64,000 nucleotides of DNA. It comes from Sandaracinobacteroides saxicola (GTDB lineage Bacteria; Pseudomonadota; Alphaproteobacteria; Sphingomonadales; Sphingomonadaceae). The stretch spans positions 2,728,001 to 2,792,000 of the forward strand of contig NZ_CP059851.1 in assembly GCF_014117445.1 (NCBI RefSeq). Direction: 5' to 3'. The first letter of the stretch is position 1. Every line of letters begins with the position of its first letter. Positions 1 through 8,302 of this stretch are shown one piece after another. The notes beneath the pieces are model-generated. The model was not told where the DNA came from and did not search any database. It saw only the letters and a program-made list of their open reading frames with translations. A program made the translations under genes and the position numbers.

Positions 1-836
1 GGGTGGCGGAAGCTGCTGCCCTGCACCACGCCCTGGTCGGCGCTGTCGCCGAACGGCATGCCGTCGATGGCGTTCAGGAAGGCGTCGCGGTTGACCGGGC
101 GGGTGCCGGGCGCGATGCCGGTCTTCTGCGCCAGCGCCTGCGTGCGGCGGACGCGGTCGGTGGTGACAGGGTGGGTGCTGAACCAGCTGCTGATGCCCCG
201 CGCCTCGCCCTGGCCGGAGGAGGCGTTTTCGCGCGCCAGCGCCGCGAGCATCGAGGGCGTGGCAAAGGGGTCATAGCCGGCGGCGGCGCTGTAGCGCATG
301 CCGAGCGCGTCGGCCTCGTTCTCCTGGGAGCGGGAGAAGCCGGCGACATAGGCGCCGGCGCCATAGTTGGCGAGGGTGCCGACGAGGTCGGAACCGGTGA
401 TGGCGCCGGCGAGGCCGGCGAGCAGCCCGCCGACGCCGGCGCGCGTGTTGCGGCTCTGGCTGTGCTGCGCGGCGACATGGCCGACCTCGTGGCCCATGAC
501 GCTCGCCAGCTCCGCCTCGCTGTTCATGATGGCGAGCAGGCCGCGCGTGACATAGATGAAGCCGCCGGGCGTGGCGAAGGCGTTGGGCACGGTCGAGTTG
601 AGCAGCGTGACGGTATAGTCCTCCGGCCGGGTGCGCGGGTTGGACTGGACGGCAACGCGCTTGCCGACGCGGGTGACATAGTCGGCGAGGGGCCCGGACA
701 TGGCGCCACCGAACTGCTGCACCAGTTCCTTGCTGGCCTGCGCGCCCTGCTGCCGTTCCGAAGGGGACAGGCCGGGGGCATATTGCGCCAAGGCGGGGGT
801 GGCAATCAGGATGGTGGCGAGAAACAGGTGACGCAT
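1..836 (-). CDS. M48 family metallopeptidase (partial, runs off left edge)
   Basis: The protein is probably a secreted or periplasmic zinc protease. The start at 836 gives a clear signal peptide (MRHLFLATILIATPALA). The zinc motif HEVGH lies at about residues 116-120, inside GHEVGHVAAQHS. Further on, ENEADALGMRY fits the third zinc ligand (glutamate) of M48 peptidases, and STHPVTTDRV is the usual C-terminal M48 signature. The gene continues past base 1, so the C-terminus is missing from view. It lies 41 bases downstream of accA on the same strand and may be cotranscribed with trmB-accA. BepA-like periplasmic proteases are the closest functional analogy, but a BepA role is only inferred. Confidence 0.88.
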   Translation of the reverse strand, partial: MRHLFLATILIATPALAQYAPGLSPSERQQGAQASKELVQQFGGAMSGPLADYVTRVGKRVAVQSNPRTRPEDYTVTLLNSTVPNAFATPGGFIYVTRGLLAIMNSEAELASVMGHEVGHVAAQHSQSRNTRAGVGGLLAGLAGAITGSDLVGTLANYGAGAYVAGFSRSQENEADALGMRYSAAAGYDPFATPSMLAALARENASSGQGEARGISSWFSTHPVTTDRVRRTQALAQKTGIAPGTRPVNRDAFLNAIDGMPFGDSADQGVVQGSSFRH

Positions 837-877
837 TGATACCTCCGGGCCGGGATAGTGCCGTTGTTCGGCCGAAT

Positions 878-1810
878 CTAAAGAATCGGCGAGGTCAGGA
901 ATCGTTCCCGGCGGTTGGCCTTGACGGTGGCGGCAGGCTGATTGTGGAGCGCGCGCAGCTCCTCCTCGATGGCGTCTCCCAAGGAGCGGATGGCGGCCGC
1001 CGGCGCGCGGTGGGCACCGCCGGGGGGCTCATCGACGATGCGGTCGGCGACGCCCAGGCGAAGGAGGTCGGGCGCGGTCATCTTCATCGCCTCGGCGGCG
1101 TCGGCGGCCTTGCCCGCGTCACGCCACAGGATGCTGGCGCAGCCTTCCGGCGAGATGACCGAATAGACGGCATGTTCGAACATCAGCACGCGGTTGGCGG
1201 CGGCCAGCGCGACGGCGCCGCCGCTGCCGCCCTCCCCCACGATGGCGGTGACCAGCGGCACGTCGAGGTCGAGGCAGGCCTCGGTCGCGCGGGCGATGGC
1301 CTCGGCCTGGCCGCGCTCCTCCGCCTCAATGCCGGGGAAGGCGCCCGGCGTATCCACCAGGGTGACGACGGGCAGGCCGAAGCGGCTGGCCATGGTCATC
1401 AGCCGGATCGCCTTGCGATAGCCCTCCGGCTTGGCCATGCCGAAATTGTGGGCGACGCGGCTGGCGGTGTCATGGCCCTTTTCATGGCCGATCAGCATGA
1501 CGGCCTGGCCGCGGAAGCGGGCGAGGCCGCCCTGGATCGCCGGATCGTCGGCAAAGGCACGGTCGCCGGCCAGCGGCGTGAAATCGCTTACCAGGCCGGC
1601 GGCGAGCGAGCTGAAGCGCGGGCGGTCGGGGTGGCGGGCGACCATGGTCTTTTGCCAAGGGGTGAGCTTGGCGTAGAGGTCGCCGAGCAGCTTCACCTTG
1701 CGGCCGAGCGCGCGATGGAGATCTGCGCCGCGGGCGGGGTCGCCCATCAGCAGGGCGATTTCGGCATCGATCGCTGCGACGGGCTTTTCGAAGTCCAGAA
1801 GGCTGGGCAT
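878..1810 (-). CDS. accA: acetyl-CoA carboxylase carboxyltransferase subunit alpha
   Basis: AccA is the alpha half of the carboxyltransferase, which moves the carboxyl group from carboxy-biotin to acetyl-CoA in the first step of fatty acid synthesis. The 310-residue length matches the family. The N-terminus ([18 protein letters not shown]) and the internal crotonase-fold stretches [25 protein letters not shown] and VGEGGSGGA are typical AccA signatures. The start is 10 bases below the trmB stop, which suggests an operon. Unusually for a core gene pairing, the upstream partner is a tRNA methyltransferase. Identification is secure. Confidence 0.95.
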   Translation of the reverse strand: MPSLLDFEKPVAAIDAEIALLMGDPARGADLHRALGRKVKLLGDLYAKLTPWQKTMVARHPDRPRFSSLAAGLVSDFTPLAGDRAFADDPAIQGGLARFRGQAVMLIGHEKGHDTASRVAHNFGMAKPEGYRKAIRLMTMASRFGLPVVTLVDTPGAFPGIEAEERGQAEAIARATEACLDLDVPLVTAIVGEGGSGGAVALAAANRVLMFEHAVYSVISPEGCASILWRDAGKAADAAEAMKMTAPDLLRLGVADRIVDEPPGGAHRAPAAAIRSLGDAIEEELRALHNQPAATVKANRRERFLTSPIL

Positions 1811-1819
1811 GGCCTCTGC

Positions 1820-2503
1820 CTAAGCGGGAACGCGGACGTAGTCCAGCCGCCAGACTTCATGGCCGAGGGCGCGGGCCTTGGCGGCGAAGCGGGTGTCCGG
1901 CCAATCCTGCGGCACGTTTTGCCAGTGAAACGGCGTTTCAGCGGTCCATTCAAAATCCGGACGGGCAGCCATGACCATCAGCGCGTGACGGAGATAGCGG
2001 GGGTGGTCGGTCGCCAGCTTGAAATGGCCGCCGGGTTTCAGCTTGGCGGCGATCAGGTCCATCGGGCCGGGGTTGACGAAGCGGCGCTTGGCGTGGCGCG
2101 CCTTGGGCCAGGGGTCGGGATGGAGCAGCCAGACGGTGGACAGGCTGGCATCGGGAAGGCGTTCCAGCACGTCGAGCGCGTCACCGCGGTGCAGGCGGAT
2201 GTTGGTGAGGGCTGCGTCGTCGATGTCGGCCAGCAGCCCGGCGACGCCGTTCAGGAAGGGTTCGGCGCCGATATAGCCGTCGCCGGGGTTGCGCACAGCC
2301 TGGAAGGCGAGATGCTCCCCCTTGCCGAAGCCGATTTCCAGGTGAAGCGGGCGTTCATCAGTGAAAAGACGTCGCGCGGAAAGCGGGCCTTCGGGAATGG
2401 CGAGCGTTGGCAGCAGGGTTTCGATCAGCCCGGCCTGCCGCTCCCGCAGCGGATGGCCCTGGGCGCGGCCGTAGAGGCGACGGATGGAGAGCGGGTCGGT
2501 CAT
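1820..2503 (-). CDS. trmB: tRNA (guanine-N7-)-methyltransferase
   Basis: TrmB methylates G46 of tRNAs using S-adenosylmethionine. The 227-residue protein has the SAM-binding motif LEIGFGKGEHL and the TrmB signature HPDPWPKARHAKRRFV in mid-protein. Near the C-terminus, ATDHPRY and TRFAAKARALGH correspond to the conserved T-K-(Y/F)-E region of the family. The start is ATG at 2503, and a divergent Rieske oxygenase begins about 90 bases away. It probably leads the trmB-accA-M48 transcript. Confidence 0.94.
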   Translation of the reverse strand: MTDPLSIRRLYGRAQGHPLRERQAGLIETLLPTLAIPEGPLSARRLFTDERPLHLEIGFGKGEHLAFQAVRNPGDGYIGAEPFLNGVAGLLADIDDAALTNIRLHRGDALDVLERLPDASLSTVWLLHPDPWPKARHAKRRFVNPGPMDLIAAKLKPGGHFKLATDHPRYLRHALMVMAARPDFEWTAETPFHWQNVPQDWPDTRFAAKARALGHEVWRLDYVRVPA

Positions 2504-2593
2504 CCGTTGCCCCTATCAGCCGCAGGCACCCCGCAAAAGTGGCCGCTTCACGCTGCGCCGCGGCGTCGCCACTATGGCAGGGTCAGGAGTTTC

Positions 2594-3973
2594 ATGATGG
2601 CCGACGCCGACGCCGCACGCGATTTCACCCATGCCAACAGCCCGGGGCCGAGCGTCGCCGAGATCCATGCGCGCGACCATCCGCCGGTGCCGGCGAAGCT
2701 GGGCGACGACAGCTGGCGCGATTTCGGCACCGCGCCGCTGGCGGCGAGCCGTTACACCAGCCCGGCCTTTTTCGCGCTGGAGAAGGAACGGATGTGGCCG
2801 CGCGTCTGGCAGATGGCTGCGCGCGACGAGGAGTTTCCGGAACCGGGCGACCTGGTCGTTTATGACAATCTGGGCAAGTCGGTGATCCTGGTGCGGCAGG
2901 CGGACGGTGGCGTGAAGGCGTTCTGGAATGTCTGCCTGCATCGCGGGCGCAAGCTGCGGACCGAGGCCGGCCATGCCAATGAGCTGCAATGCCCATTCCA
3001 TGGCTTCACCTGGAACAATGACGGCACGCTGAAGCAAATCCCCTGCCGCTGGGATTTCGCGCATCTGAGCGACGAGGCGATGACACTGCCCGAGGTGCGG
3101 GCCGAGCGCTGGGCGGGATACTGGTTCGTCAACTGGGACGGCAGCGCGCCGCCGCTGAACGAGTATCTGGCGCCGCTGCCCGAGCATTTTTCGCACTGGG
3201 GGCAGGAGCGCAATTTCACCGCGGTGTGGGTGGGGAAAGTCATCAGGGCAAACTGGAAGGTGGTGGCGGAGGCGTTCATGGAGGCGTGGCATTCGATCAC
3301 CACGCACCCGCAGATCCTGCCCTTCACCGGGGACAGCAACAGCCGCTATGCCATCTGGGGCGATCATGTGAACCTGGCGCTGACGCCGTTCGGGGTGGCC
3401 AGCCCGCATCTGGGCGATATCGAGCAGGCGGCGATCATCGACGCCTTTTCGGGCGGGGCCGGGCGCAACAACGAGGAGGCGGCGCCGCTGGTGCTGGCAC
3501 CGGGGCAGACGGCGCGGGCTGCGCTGGGGGCGCGCAACCGGGAGGGGTTCGCGGCGCTGGGCTATCCGGAGGCCGCGCAGGCGAGCGATGCCGAACTGCT
3601 GGATGCCTGGACCTACAATGTGTTCCCGAACATCTCGCCCTGGGGGGGTTATCTTTCGAACATCAGCTATCGCTGGCGGCCCTGGCCGGACGAGAATGCG
3701 ACGCTGATGGAGGTGCGGGTGCTGGCGAAGGCGCCGGCCGACGGCCCGGTGCCAAGGGCGGCGGAGATGGTCTTCCTGAAGGAGGATGAGCCCTGGAGCA
3801 GCGTCACCGCCTGGGGCCGGCTGGGCGGGGTCTATGACCAGGACATGGCCAACCTGCCCTATGTCCAAGAGGGACTGCACTCATCGGCGAACGACCGGGT
3901 CGAGCTGGGGCATTATCAGGAAAGCCGGATCCGGCATTTCCATGCGACGCTGGATAAATATCTGGCGCGATAA
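2594..3973 (+). CDS. Rieske [2Fe-2S] aromatic ring-hydroxylating oxygenase, alpha subunit
   Basis: This is a likely oxygenase component of a Rieske non-heme iron monooxygenase or dioxygenase of 459 residues. Rieske cluster ligands are visible as C114-x-H116 (NVCLHRGRK) and C133-x2-H136 (CPFHGFTWNNDG). The mononuclear iron region is EAFMEAWHSITTHPQ. The start ATG at 2594 is preceded by AGGAG. The frame is open far upstream, but that stretch is antisense to trmB and accA and is not protein-like. No ferredoxin or reductase gene lies nearby, so the electron-transfer partners must be elsewhere and the substrate cannot be told. It stands alone between divergent trmB and a convergent small membrane protein gene. 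Confidence 0.9.
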   Translation: MMADADAARDFTHANSPGPSVAEIHARDHPPVPAKLGDDSWRDFGTAPLAASRYTSPAFFALEKERMWPRVWQMAARDEEFPEPGDLVVYDNLGKSVILVRQADGGVKAFWNVCLHRGRKLRTEAGHANELQCPFHGFTWNNDGTLKQIPCRWDFAHLSDEAMTLPEVRAERWAGYWFVNWDGSAPPLNEYLAPLPEHFSHWGQERNFTAVWVGKVIRANWKVVAEAFMEAWHSITTHPQILPFTGDSNSRYAIWGDHVNLALTPFGVASPHLGDIEQAAIIDAFSGGAGRNNEEAAPLVLAPGQTARAALGARNREGFAALGYPEAAQASDAELLDAWTYNVFPNISPWGGYLSNISYRWRPWPDENATLMEVRVLAKAPADGPVPRAAEMVFLKEDEPWSSVTAWGRLGGVYDQDMANLPYVQEGLHSSANDRVELGHYQESRIRHFHATLDKYLAR

Positions 3974-4225
3974 CTATTTGTTGCCCACGACCTGCCGCCA
4001 GACCGCCAGCACGAGAATGGCGCCGAGCGTCGCGCCGATGAAGCCGGTCCATTCACCGTCGGCATACCAGCCGAGCTGCTTGCCGATCCACGTGAAGACG
4101 GCGGCGCCGACGATGCCGAGCAATGTGGTGAACAGGCAGCCCTGCGGGTTGCGCGGGTCGGACGAGATGGCGCGCGCGAGCAGGCCGGCGACGAAACCGA
4201 TGATGATGGCGCCGATCCAGCTCAT
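3974..4225 (-). CDS. GlsB/YeaQ/YmgE-family small membrane protein
   Basis: This is an 83-residue hydrophobic protein with three predicted membrane segments. The glycine-rich pattern (MSWIGAIIIGFVAGLLAR, then GCLFTTLLGIVGA and FIGATLGAILVL) is that of the transglycosylase-associated / YeaQ family, which is linked to stress responses but has no established biochemical function. The start ATG at 4225 follows an upstream GGGAGCAGG stretch. The frame stays open far upstream, but that part is antisense to the hydrolase gene and not protein-like. It ends directly against the convergent Rieske oxygenase stop. Confidence 0.85.
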   Translation of the reverse strand: MSWIGAIIIGFVAGLLARAISSDPRNPQGCLFTTLLGIVGAAVFTWIGKQLGWYADGEWTGFIGATLGAILVLAVWRQVVGNK

Positions 4226-4257
4226 GATGCCTGCTCCCCTGATGACAGGGAAAGAGG

Positions 4258-5016
4258 TTAATGCCGCGCGAGCCTGTCGGCAACCACACGAATGGCGGCG
4301 GGATTCCAGCCGAGGCCGCTGTGGGTGCCTTCGATGGTGACATTTTCCACCAGCGGCCCGTCGGGCGCGCGGGAGGCGCTGCGGTCGATCACGCCGTCGC
4401 CGCGGGCGGTGACGGCGGTGAAGGGGACGGGCGGCAGCGCGCCGGGCCGCCAGTCGATCGGGGCGGCATCGATGCGGTGGCCGGCGACACGCTGATAGAG
4501 CGGCCAGGCGTTGTTGGCGTAGAGGTCGCCCGAGACCGGTGACCCCAGCGTGATGACCTGGCGCACCATCGAGGCATGGCGGCGGGCGAGTTCGACCGCG
4601 AACAGGCCGCCGAGGCTCCAGCCGACCAGGGCGACCGGTGCGGAATGCGCTTGCGCCAGGTCTTCGACGCGCGCTTCGAGCGTTTCGAAGAGGCCGGGGC
4701 GCAGGCCGAGGTTGCGGCCCAGCCCCCAGCCGTGGACGCGGTGGCCAAGGCCGGACAGCACCGAGCGCAGTGGCGCGGTGGCCCAGTCGCCCGACAGGAA
4801 GCCGGGCAGCACGAGGACGGTGCGGGTGGGCCAGCTGGGCAGGTTGGCGATCAGGCGCGAGCGCTGCCGCATGAAGGCGATGAAATTGACGGGCGAGCGC
4901 ACCTCCCCCAGCAGCGCCAGCGGGGTGGGCCGCGGTGCCTGGGGACGAGGGGTGGCCGGATTCGCGCGCATCGCTGTCATAAAAACGCCATAGACTGAAC
5001 CAAGGGTGAAGGCCAT
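4258..5016 (-). CDS. alpha/beta hydrolase
   Basis: This is a serine hydrolase of unknown substrate. Visible are the oxyanion-hole strand VLVLPGFLSGDWATAP, the nucleophile elbow GWSLGG, and the late acid and histidine region (TARGDGVIDRSAS, then GTHSGLGWNPAA). The arrangement resembles esterase or PGAP1-like lipase folds found in proteobacteria. The start is uncertain: ATG at 5016 gives 252 residues, while ATG at 4980 (MTAMRANP) gives a shorter, equally plausible N-terminus. It is followed by the YeaQ-like gene on the same strand. Confidence 0.82.
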   Translation of the reverse strand: MAFTLGSVYGVFMTAMRANPATPRPQAPRPTPLALLGEVRSPVNFIAFMRQRSRLIANLPSWPTRTVLVLPGFLSGDWATAPLRSVLSGLGHRVHGWGLGRNLGLRPGLFETLEARVEDLAQAHSAPVALVGWSLGGLFAVELARRHASMVRQVITLGSPVSGDLYANNAWPLYQRVAGHRIDAAPIDWRPGALPPVPFTAVTARGDGVIDRSASRAPDGPLVENVTIEGTHSGLGWNPAAIRVVADRLARH

Positions 5017-5057
5017 GGGCTGAAATGCCGCGCGCCGCCCCCATATGGCGCCTAACC

Positions 5058-5888
5058 ATGATCAGGATCGGGCCGATGCGCTGGACTTTGGATGATATCG
5101 ACTGGGCAGGATTCGACCCCGCGCGGGTGGATCCCGACCTGCTGGCGGTGGTGAAGACCGCGTCCTTGGTGGAGGCGAATGCCGCCGACTATGTCGCCTA
5201 TCTGCGCAATGTCTTTGCCGATGACCCGGACTTTGTGGCGGCGGCGGTGCAGTGGGGCGTGGAGGAGGAGCAGCATGGCGCGGCGCTGGCGCGCTGGGCG
5301 GAGCTGGCAGACCCGCGCTGGTCGGCGGCGGCGGCGCTGGCGGATTTCCGCGCCAATTACCGGCTCGACCTGGACACCGATGTGTCGATCCGTGGCAGCC
5401 GGGCGCAGGAGATGATCGCCCGGCAGGTGGTGGAGACCGGCACCAGCAGCTTCTATTCGGCGATCAGGGACGCCAGCGCCTGCCCGGTGCTGCGCGAGGT
5501 GGCGGGGCGGATCGCGGCGGACGAGTTCCACCATTACCGCCTGTTCCGCACCCATGCCGAGCGTTATGCGGCGGGCAAGCTCTCGCTGTGGGCGCGGGTG
5601 AAGACGGCGTTGACGCGGTTCCAGGAAGCCGAGGATGACGAATTGGGCTGGGCCTGGTTCGCCGCCAATGTGCGGCCGGCGCAGCCCGATGCGGTCTATG
5701 CCGCCCGCGACTGGGGCGCCGATTATTGGGTGCGCGCGATGGCGCTGTATCGCCGGCCGCATATCGACAATGGCGTGCGGATGCTGCTGCGCGCGGTGGG
5801 ACTGGCCCCCAACGGCGTGCTGTTCCGGGGCGTTTCGGCGCTGTTGTGGTTCGCCACCCGGCGGCGGGCGGCGGCACTGGCGGGTTAG
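5058..5888 (+). CDS. ferritin-like domain protein
   Basis: This is a mostly helical protein of 276 residues from ATG 5058; an upstream ATG at 5025 is possible. The spaced E...EEEQHG and later ADEFHHYR motifs are typical of ferritin-like diiron four-helix bundles (WGVEEEQHGAALARW and RIAADEFHHYRLF). The substrate or iron role is unknown. The stop codon TAG at 5886-5888 belongs to the left terminal repeat (TTAGAGC) of an inserted 107-bp element, so the native C-terminus may have been altered. Confidence 0.78.
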   Translation: MIRIGPMRWTLDDIDWAGFDPARVDPDLLAVVKTASLVEANAADYVAYLRNVFADDPDFVAAAVQWGVEEEQHGAALARWAELADPRWSAAAALADFRANYRLDLDTDVSIRGSRAQEMIARQVVETGTSSFYSAIRDASACPVLREVAGRIAADEFHHYRLFRTHAERYAAGKLSLWARVKTALTRFQEAEDDELGWAWFAANVRPAQPDAVYAARDWGADYWVRAMALYRRPHIDNGVRMLLRAVGLAPNGVLFRGVSALLWFATRRRAAALAG

Positions 5889-5991
5889 AGCGAGTCTCGA
5901 TCTGATTGCATCAGATCGGCCGCTCTATCTCTTTGTTTCTCCGCATGGGTTTCCGATGCTGGTGATTGCACAGACACGGAACATGCTCTAA
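5885..5991. repeat. 107-bp palindromic REP/MITE-like element
   Basis: The outer ends are TTAGAGC (5885-5891) and its inverse GCTCTAA (5985-5991). The left half folds into a two-level hairpin: TAGAGCG (5886-5892) pairs with CGCTCTA (5921-5927), and CGATCTGAT (5898-5906) pairs with ATCAGATCG (5910-5918). A T-rich CTCTTTGTTTCT and a single-stranded tail follow. The layout resembles short intergenic repeats common in alphaproteobacteria; the assignment is from memory of that pattern. It lies between two convergent genes and supplies both of their stop codons. Confidence 0.7.
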
Positions 5992-7220
5992 TCGGTCTTT
6001 CGTTCGCCGCGCGCCGCGATGGTGGCGGCGGACACGTCCGCCACCACATTGCCGATGGTGCGGAACAGGTCGGGCAGGATTTCGACCGCCAGGAACGGCA
6101 CATAGATTTCCGGCGGCACGCCGAGCACGGTGCCGATCGGGATGAGGGCGGCGAAGAAGGTGATCTGGCTGGGCAGGCTGACCACGGTGAAGCTCATCAG
6201 CAGCGCGGTGGCGGCGGCGGCGATCAAGGCGCCGGTGCTGTAGTCGATATCCAGGATGGCGGCGCAGTAAAGAACGACCGCCATGTTGGCCATCGGGCTG
6301 GTGATGCGGAAGGTGGTGACGGCGAGCGGCAGGGTGAGCCGCGTGACACGGTCGGGCACGCCAAGCTCGCCGCTGGCCTTCACCATCAGCGGCAGGGTGG
6401 CGAGCGAGCTTTGCGTGCCGAGGCCGACGGCGAGCGCCGGGCCGAGCGCGCGGATGAAGCGCAACGGCGGCACGCCGCCCCACACCCAGGCAAGCAGCCA
6501 TGCCAGCAGCAGCGACAGGATGCACATCAGCGAGACGAAGCCGACATAGTGGACGAGGGTGCCGACGCCGGCGACGCCGGCGCGTTCGCCCAGGCCGAAG
6601 GCGAGCGCGAACACGCCGAGCGGCGCCGCCCACAGCACCCAGCCGACGATCACCAGCATCGCATCCGCCAGCGCGTCGATCGGGGCAAGCAGGGCGGCGC
6701 GGCGTTGCGGCGACAGGGTGAGCGCGGCGAAGCCGAGGGCGAGGCCGAAGATCACGATCTGGAGCATGGAACCGTCGGCCAGCGCCTTGAAGATGTTGGG
6801 CGGGATCAGGCCGTTGACCCATTGGCTGAGCGGCGGCGGGCTGGGCAGCGTGGTGCCGGGCGGGATGGCGGCGGCGAGGCCGGGCGGCGGCGGGGAAAGG
6901 GCGAGAAGGGCCGGCCCGGCGGTGATGGCGAGCGTGGCGGACAGCAGCAGCATGACGGCGAAGATGCCGAGCGAGCGGGCGGCGAGGCCGCCGGCGCGGG
7001 CGGTGTCGGCGGCGGAGGCCAGCCCGCTGATGAGGAGCGCGAGCACCAGCGGGATGACGGTGAGTTTCAAGGCGTTGAGCCAGAGCGTGCCGATGGGGTC
7101 TGCGAGCGCCAGCAGGCTGTCGCCGCGTTCGGGAATCAGCGCCGCCACGGTGACGCCGGCGGCGAGACCCAGCAGGAGGCCGGCGAGGGTGCGGAGCGCG
7201 GCGGCGGTGGTGGCGGTCAT
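5988..7220 (-). CDS. dicarboxylate/amino acid:cation symporter (DAACS family)
   Basis: This is an inner-membrane secondary transporter of 410 residues from ATG 7220; ATG 7232 adds four residues. Multiple hydrophobic segments include the N-terminal LAGLLLGLAAGVTVAALIP and the conserved NALKLTVIPLVLALLISGL, typical of GltP/DctA. The usual re-entrant hairpin motif (serine-rich, then NMDGT) is replaced here by TTFRITSPMANMA, as in a divergent subgroup, so the substrate is uncertain. The stop TAG (5988-5990) lies in the right end of the 107-bp repeat. A phosphotransferase-like gene diverges about 75 bases upstream. Confidence 0.85.
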   Translation of the reverse strand: MTATTAAALRTLAGLLLGLAAGVTVAALIPERGDSLLALADPIGTLWLNALKLTVIPLVLALLISGLASAADTARAGGLAARSLGIFAVMLLLSATLAITAGPALLALSPPPPGLAAAIPPGTTLPSPPPLSQWVNGLIPPNIFKALADGSMLQIVIFGLALGFAALTLSPQRRAALLAPIDALADAMLVIVGWVLWAAPLGVFALAFGLGERAGVAGVGTLVHYVGFVSLMCILSLLLAWLLAWVWGGVPPLRFIRALGPALAVGLGTQSSLATLPLMVKASGELGVPDRVTRLTLPLAVTTFRITSPMANMAVVLYCAAILDIDYSTGALIAAAATALLMSFTVVSLPSQITFFAALIPIGTVLGVPPEIYVPFLAVEILPDLFRTIGNVVADVSAATIAARGERKTD

Positions 7221-7294
7221 CGCACCCTGCATAGCGGGCAGGTGGCGAAAGGGAAGCCGTTGCGGTCGGCGGTGGGCATGGGCAAGGGGCGGGG

Positions 7295-8302
7295 ATGGCA
7301 GAGGATTGGGATGCGATTGCAGGCTGGCTGGCGGCGCGGGGGCATCGCCTCGCCGGGCCGGGGGAGCGGCTGGCGGGTGGGCTGGCGAACCTGAACTATC
7401 GGGTGGTGGTGGACGGGCGGGATGCGGTGTTGCGGCGGCCGCCGGGGGGTGTGCTGGCCGCGGGCGCGAGCGACATGGGGCGGGAGGCACGGGTGCTGCG
7501 GGCGCTGGCGCCGGTGCTGCCGCTGGTGCCGCGGCTGCTGGTGTTTTGCGATGATGCCGGCGTTATCGGTGTGCCGTGGCAGCTGATCGAGTGGCGGCCG
7601 GGAGTGGCGGTGGGCGGGTCGCTGCCGCCGGGGTTCGCCGCCACGGATGGCGGCTGGATGACCGACGCGCTGCTGGAGGCGATGGTGGGGCTGCATGCTC
7701 TGGCTCCGGAGGCGGTGGGTCTGGGTGCTCTGGGCCGGCCGGGATTCAAGGCGCGGACGCTGGCGGGCTGGGCGCGGCGGGCGGAGGCGGCATTCGGGGA
7801 TGCGCGGCCGGCGGGGCTGGATGGGCTGCTGGCGCGGCTGGCGGCGGAGGTGCCGGACGATGCGCCGCCGCGGCTGCTGCACATGGACCTGAAGTTCGAC
7901 AACCTGCTGCTCGATCCCGGAGCGCGCTGCGCCACCGCGCTGATCGACTGGGACATGGGCACGCTGGGGCCGCCGGGGTTCGATCTGGCGGTGCTGCTGA
8001 GTTACTGGGCGATGCCGGGCGACCCCGTGGATGTGCACGCGCTGGGGGCGGTTCCCAGCCTGACGCCGGGCTGGCCGACGCGGGCGGCGGTGATCGCCGG
8101 CTATGCCGCGCGGGCGGGCGGTGTGCCGGATCATCTGGGCTGGCTGCTGGCGCTGGCGCGGCTGCGGCTGGGGGTCGCGTGGATGCAACTCTATCGCTTG
8201 TGGCAGCGGGGCGATCTGGCGGGGGATCGCTATGCCGGGTTCGAACGTCAAGCAGGCGCGGTGATCGCGCATGCGGCGGATGTTTATGGAGAGACGGCAT
8301 GA
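7295..8302 (+). CDS. APH-like phosphotransferase, acyl-CoA-dehydrogenase-associated
   Basis: This is a 335-residue kinase-fold protein of the aminoglycoside phosphotransferase superfamily. The catalytic loop LLHMDLKFDNLLLD (HxDxxxxN) and the metal-binding DWD motif (LIDWDMGTLGPPGFDLA) are intact. Its stop overlaps the start of an acyl-CoA dehydrogenase gene by 4 bases. That pairing mirrors the fused vertebrate ACAD10/11 and the bacterial LvaA/LvaC pair, where the kinase phosphorylates 4-hydroxyacyl-CoA. A role in hydroxy-fatty-acid catabolism is therefore more likely than antibiotic resistance. Confidence 0.85.
   Translation: MAEDWDAIAGWLAARGHRLAGPGERLAGGLANLNYRVVVDGRDAVLRRPPGGVLAAGASDMGREARVLRALAPVLPLVPRLLVFCDDAGVIGVPWQLIEWRPGVAVGGSLPPGFAATDGGWMTDALLEAMVGLHALAPEAVGLGALGRPGFKARTLAGWARRAEAAFGDARPAGLDGLLARLAAEVPDDAPPRLLHMDLKFDNLLLDPGARCATALIDWDMGTLGPPGFDLAVLLSYWAMPGDPVDVHALGAVPSLTPGWPTRAAVIAGYAARAGGVPDHLGWLLALARLRLGVAWMQLYRLWQRGDLAGDRYAGFERQAGAVIAHAADVYGETA

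Noticed and set aside
836-2593. Long open frame upstream of the Rieske gene
   Set aside because: It is antisense to accA and trmB, has no family similarity and lacks a ribosome site; the real start is 2594.
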